Shown here in pieces: positions 63,932 to 64,000 of a stretch of 64,000 nt of DNA. The stretch spans positions 1-64,000 of the forward strand of contig CAIVEI010000051.1 in NCBI GenBank assembly GCA_903904835.1, written 5' to 3'. A program made the translations under genes and the position numbers. The notes below the pieces were generated by a model. That model did no database searches and was not told the DNA's origin. It saw only the letters and a program-made list of their open reading frames with translations. Source of the DNA: an uncultured Schlesneria sp. (lineage in GTDB: Bacteria; Planctomycetota; Planctomycetia; Planctomycetales; Planctomycetaceae). Within the stretch, counting starts at the first letter, position 1; each line of letters opens with the position of its first letter.

Positions 63932-64000
63932 CTACGATGCCACTGCGGCAGCGGCCGAAGCAGCAACAGGTGCATACTTCGTCAAAATTGTTGCAATCAT
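63932..64000 (-). CDS. C-terminal end of a minus-strand gene (cut by window end)
   Basis: The minus strand is open from the edge to TAG at 63932, encoding at least MIATILTKYAPVAASAAAA and VAS before the stop. The alanine-rich end suggests a low-complexity tail. Too short to identify; the Met at the edge may be internal. The hairpin at 63871 fits a gene end. Confidence 0.35.
   Translation of the reverse strand: MIATILTKYAPVAASAAAAVAS

Overview
The window is chromosomal DNA from a planctomycete, most likely class Planctomycetia. The evidence is several gene families typical of that phylum: DUF1501 Tat-exported proteins, a PSCyt1/DUF1549/DUF1553 cytochrome-like protein, a DUF1559 protein with a prepilin-type N-terminus, a Gfo/Idh/MocA oxidoreductase with a Tat signal, a sulfatase, and a large extracellular protein with the planctomycete LExLExRxLL-type N-terminal motif. 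Genes are loosely packed, strands alternate, and gaps of 0.3-1.2 kb are common. No phage, integrase, CRISPR array, rRNA or complete insertion sequence was seen. Codon use looks uniform. I could not assign a genus.

Layout. 1-4.4 kb: sulfatase end, DUF1501 protein, and a membrane protein fused to a spermidine-synthase-like domain. 4.5-7.4 kb: a MacB/LolD-type ABC ATPase and a TolC-family protein, with no permease or adaptor. 7.5-15.7 kb: tRNA-Leu, a DUF1559/lipoprotein pair, a divergent DUF1553/DUF1501 pair and a SPOR-like secreted protein. 16-21 kb: a thioredoxin-trypsin fusion, then feoA-feoA-feoB for ferrous iron uptake. 21.3-28.2 kb: transglutaminase-like protein, TlpA-like thioredoxin, a membrane protein with a probable double frameshift, an orphan FliN/SpoA-domain protein, and a GT39/ArnT-like glycosyltransferase. 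28.5-33 kb: an extracellular Ig-like/FKBP protein and a cbiMN-cbiQ-cbiO cobalt/nickel importer whose leader holds four 79-bp tandem repeats. 33-42.3 kb: HEAT-repeat proteins, a pRiA4b ORF-3-like protein, the Gfo/Idh/MocA oxidoreductase, CorA and an MFS transporter. 42.3-46.5 kb: a region rich in palindromes with tRNA-His, an HNH endonuclease, a tRNA-like element, a LigB-type dioxygenase and a YezD-like protein. 46.5-57 kb: a very large unknown membrane protein, a GT2 glycosyltransferase, a ChbG/HpnK deacetylase, a membrane/TPR protein and a DUF423 protein. 57.2-63.3 kb: an iron-sulfur assembly locus, sufR-nuoB-sufC-sufB-sufD-Rieske-sufT.

How the genes fit together. The clearest pathway is Fe-S cluster biogenesis: a SufR-type repressor, the SufBCD scaffold, a Rieske protein and a SufT/MIP18-family protein, with a solitary complex I NuoB subunit inside the cluster and no cysteine desulfurase in view. 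FeoAAB would supply ferrous iron and CbiMNQO cobalt or nickel. The 50-52 kb genes (GT2 and ChbG/HpnK deacetylase, overlapping at TAATG) suggest a glycan or lipid modification step.

The most unusual content is non-coding. There are at least four families of short palindromic repeats, two or more of them present twice, plus the 79-bp tandem array. Three places show protein-like reading frames broken at homopolymers, which may be decay or assembly errors. All functions are inferred from sequence recognition alone; no database search was run.
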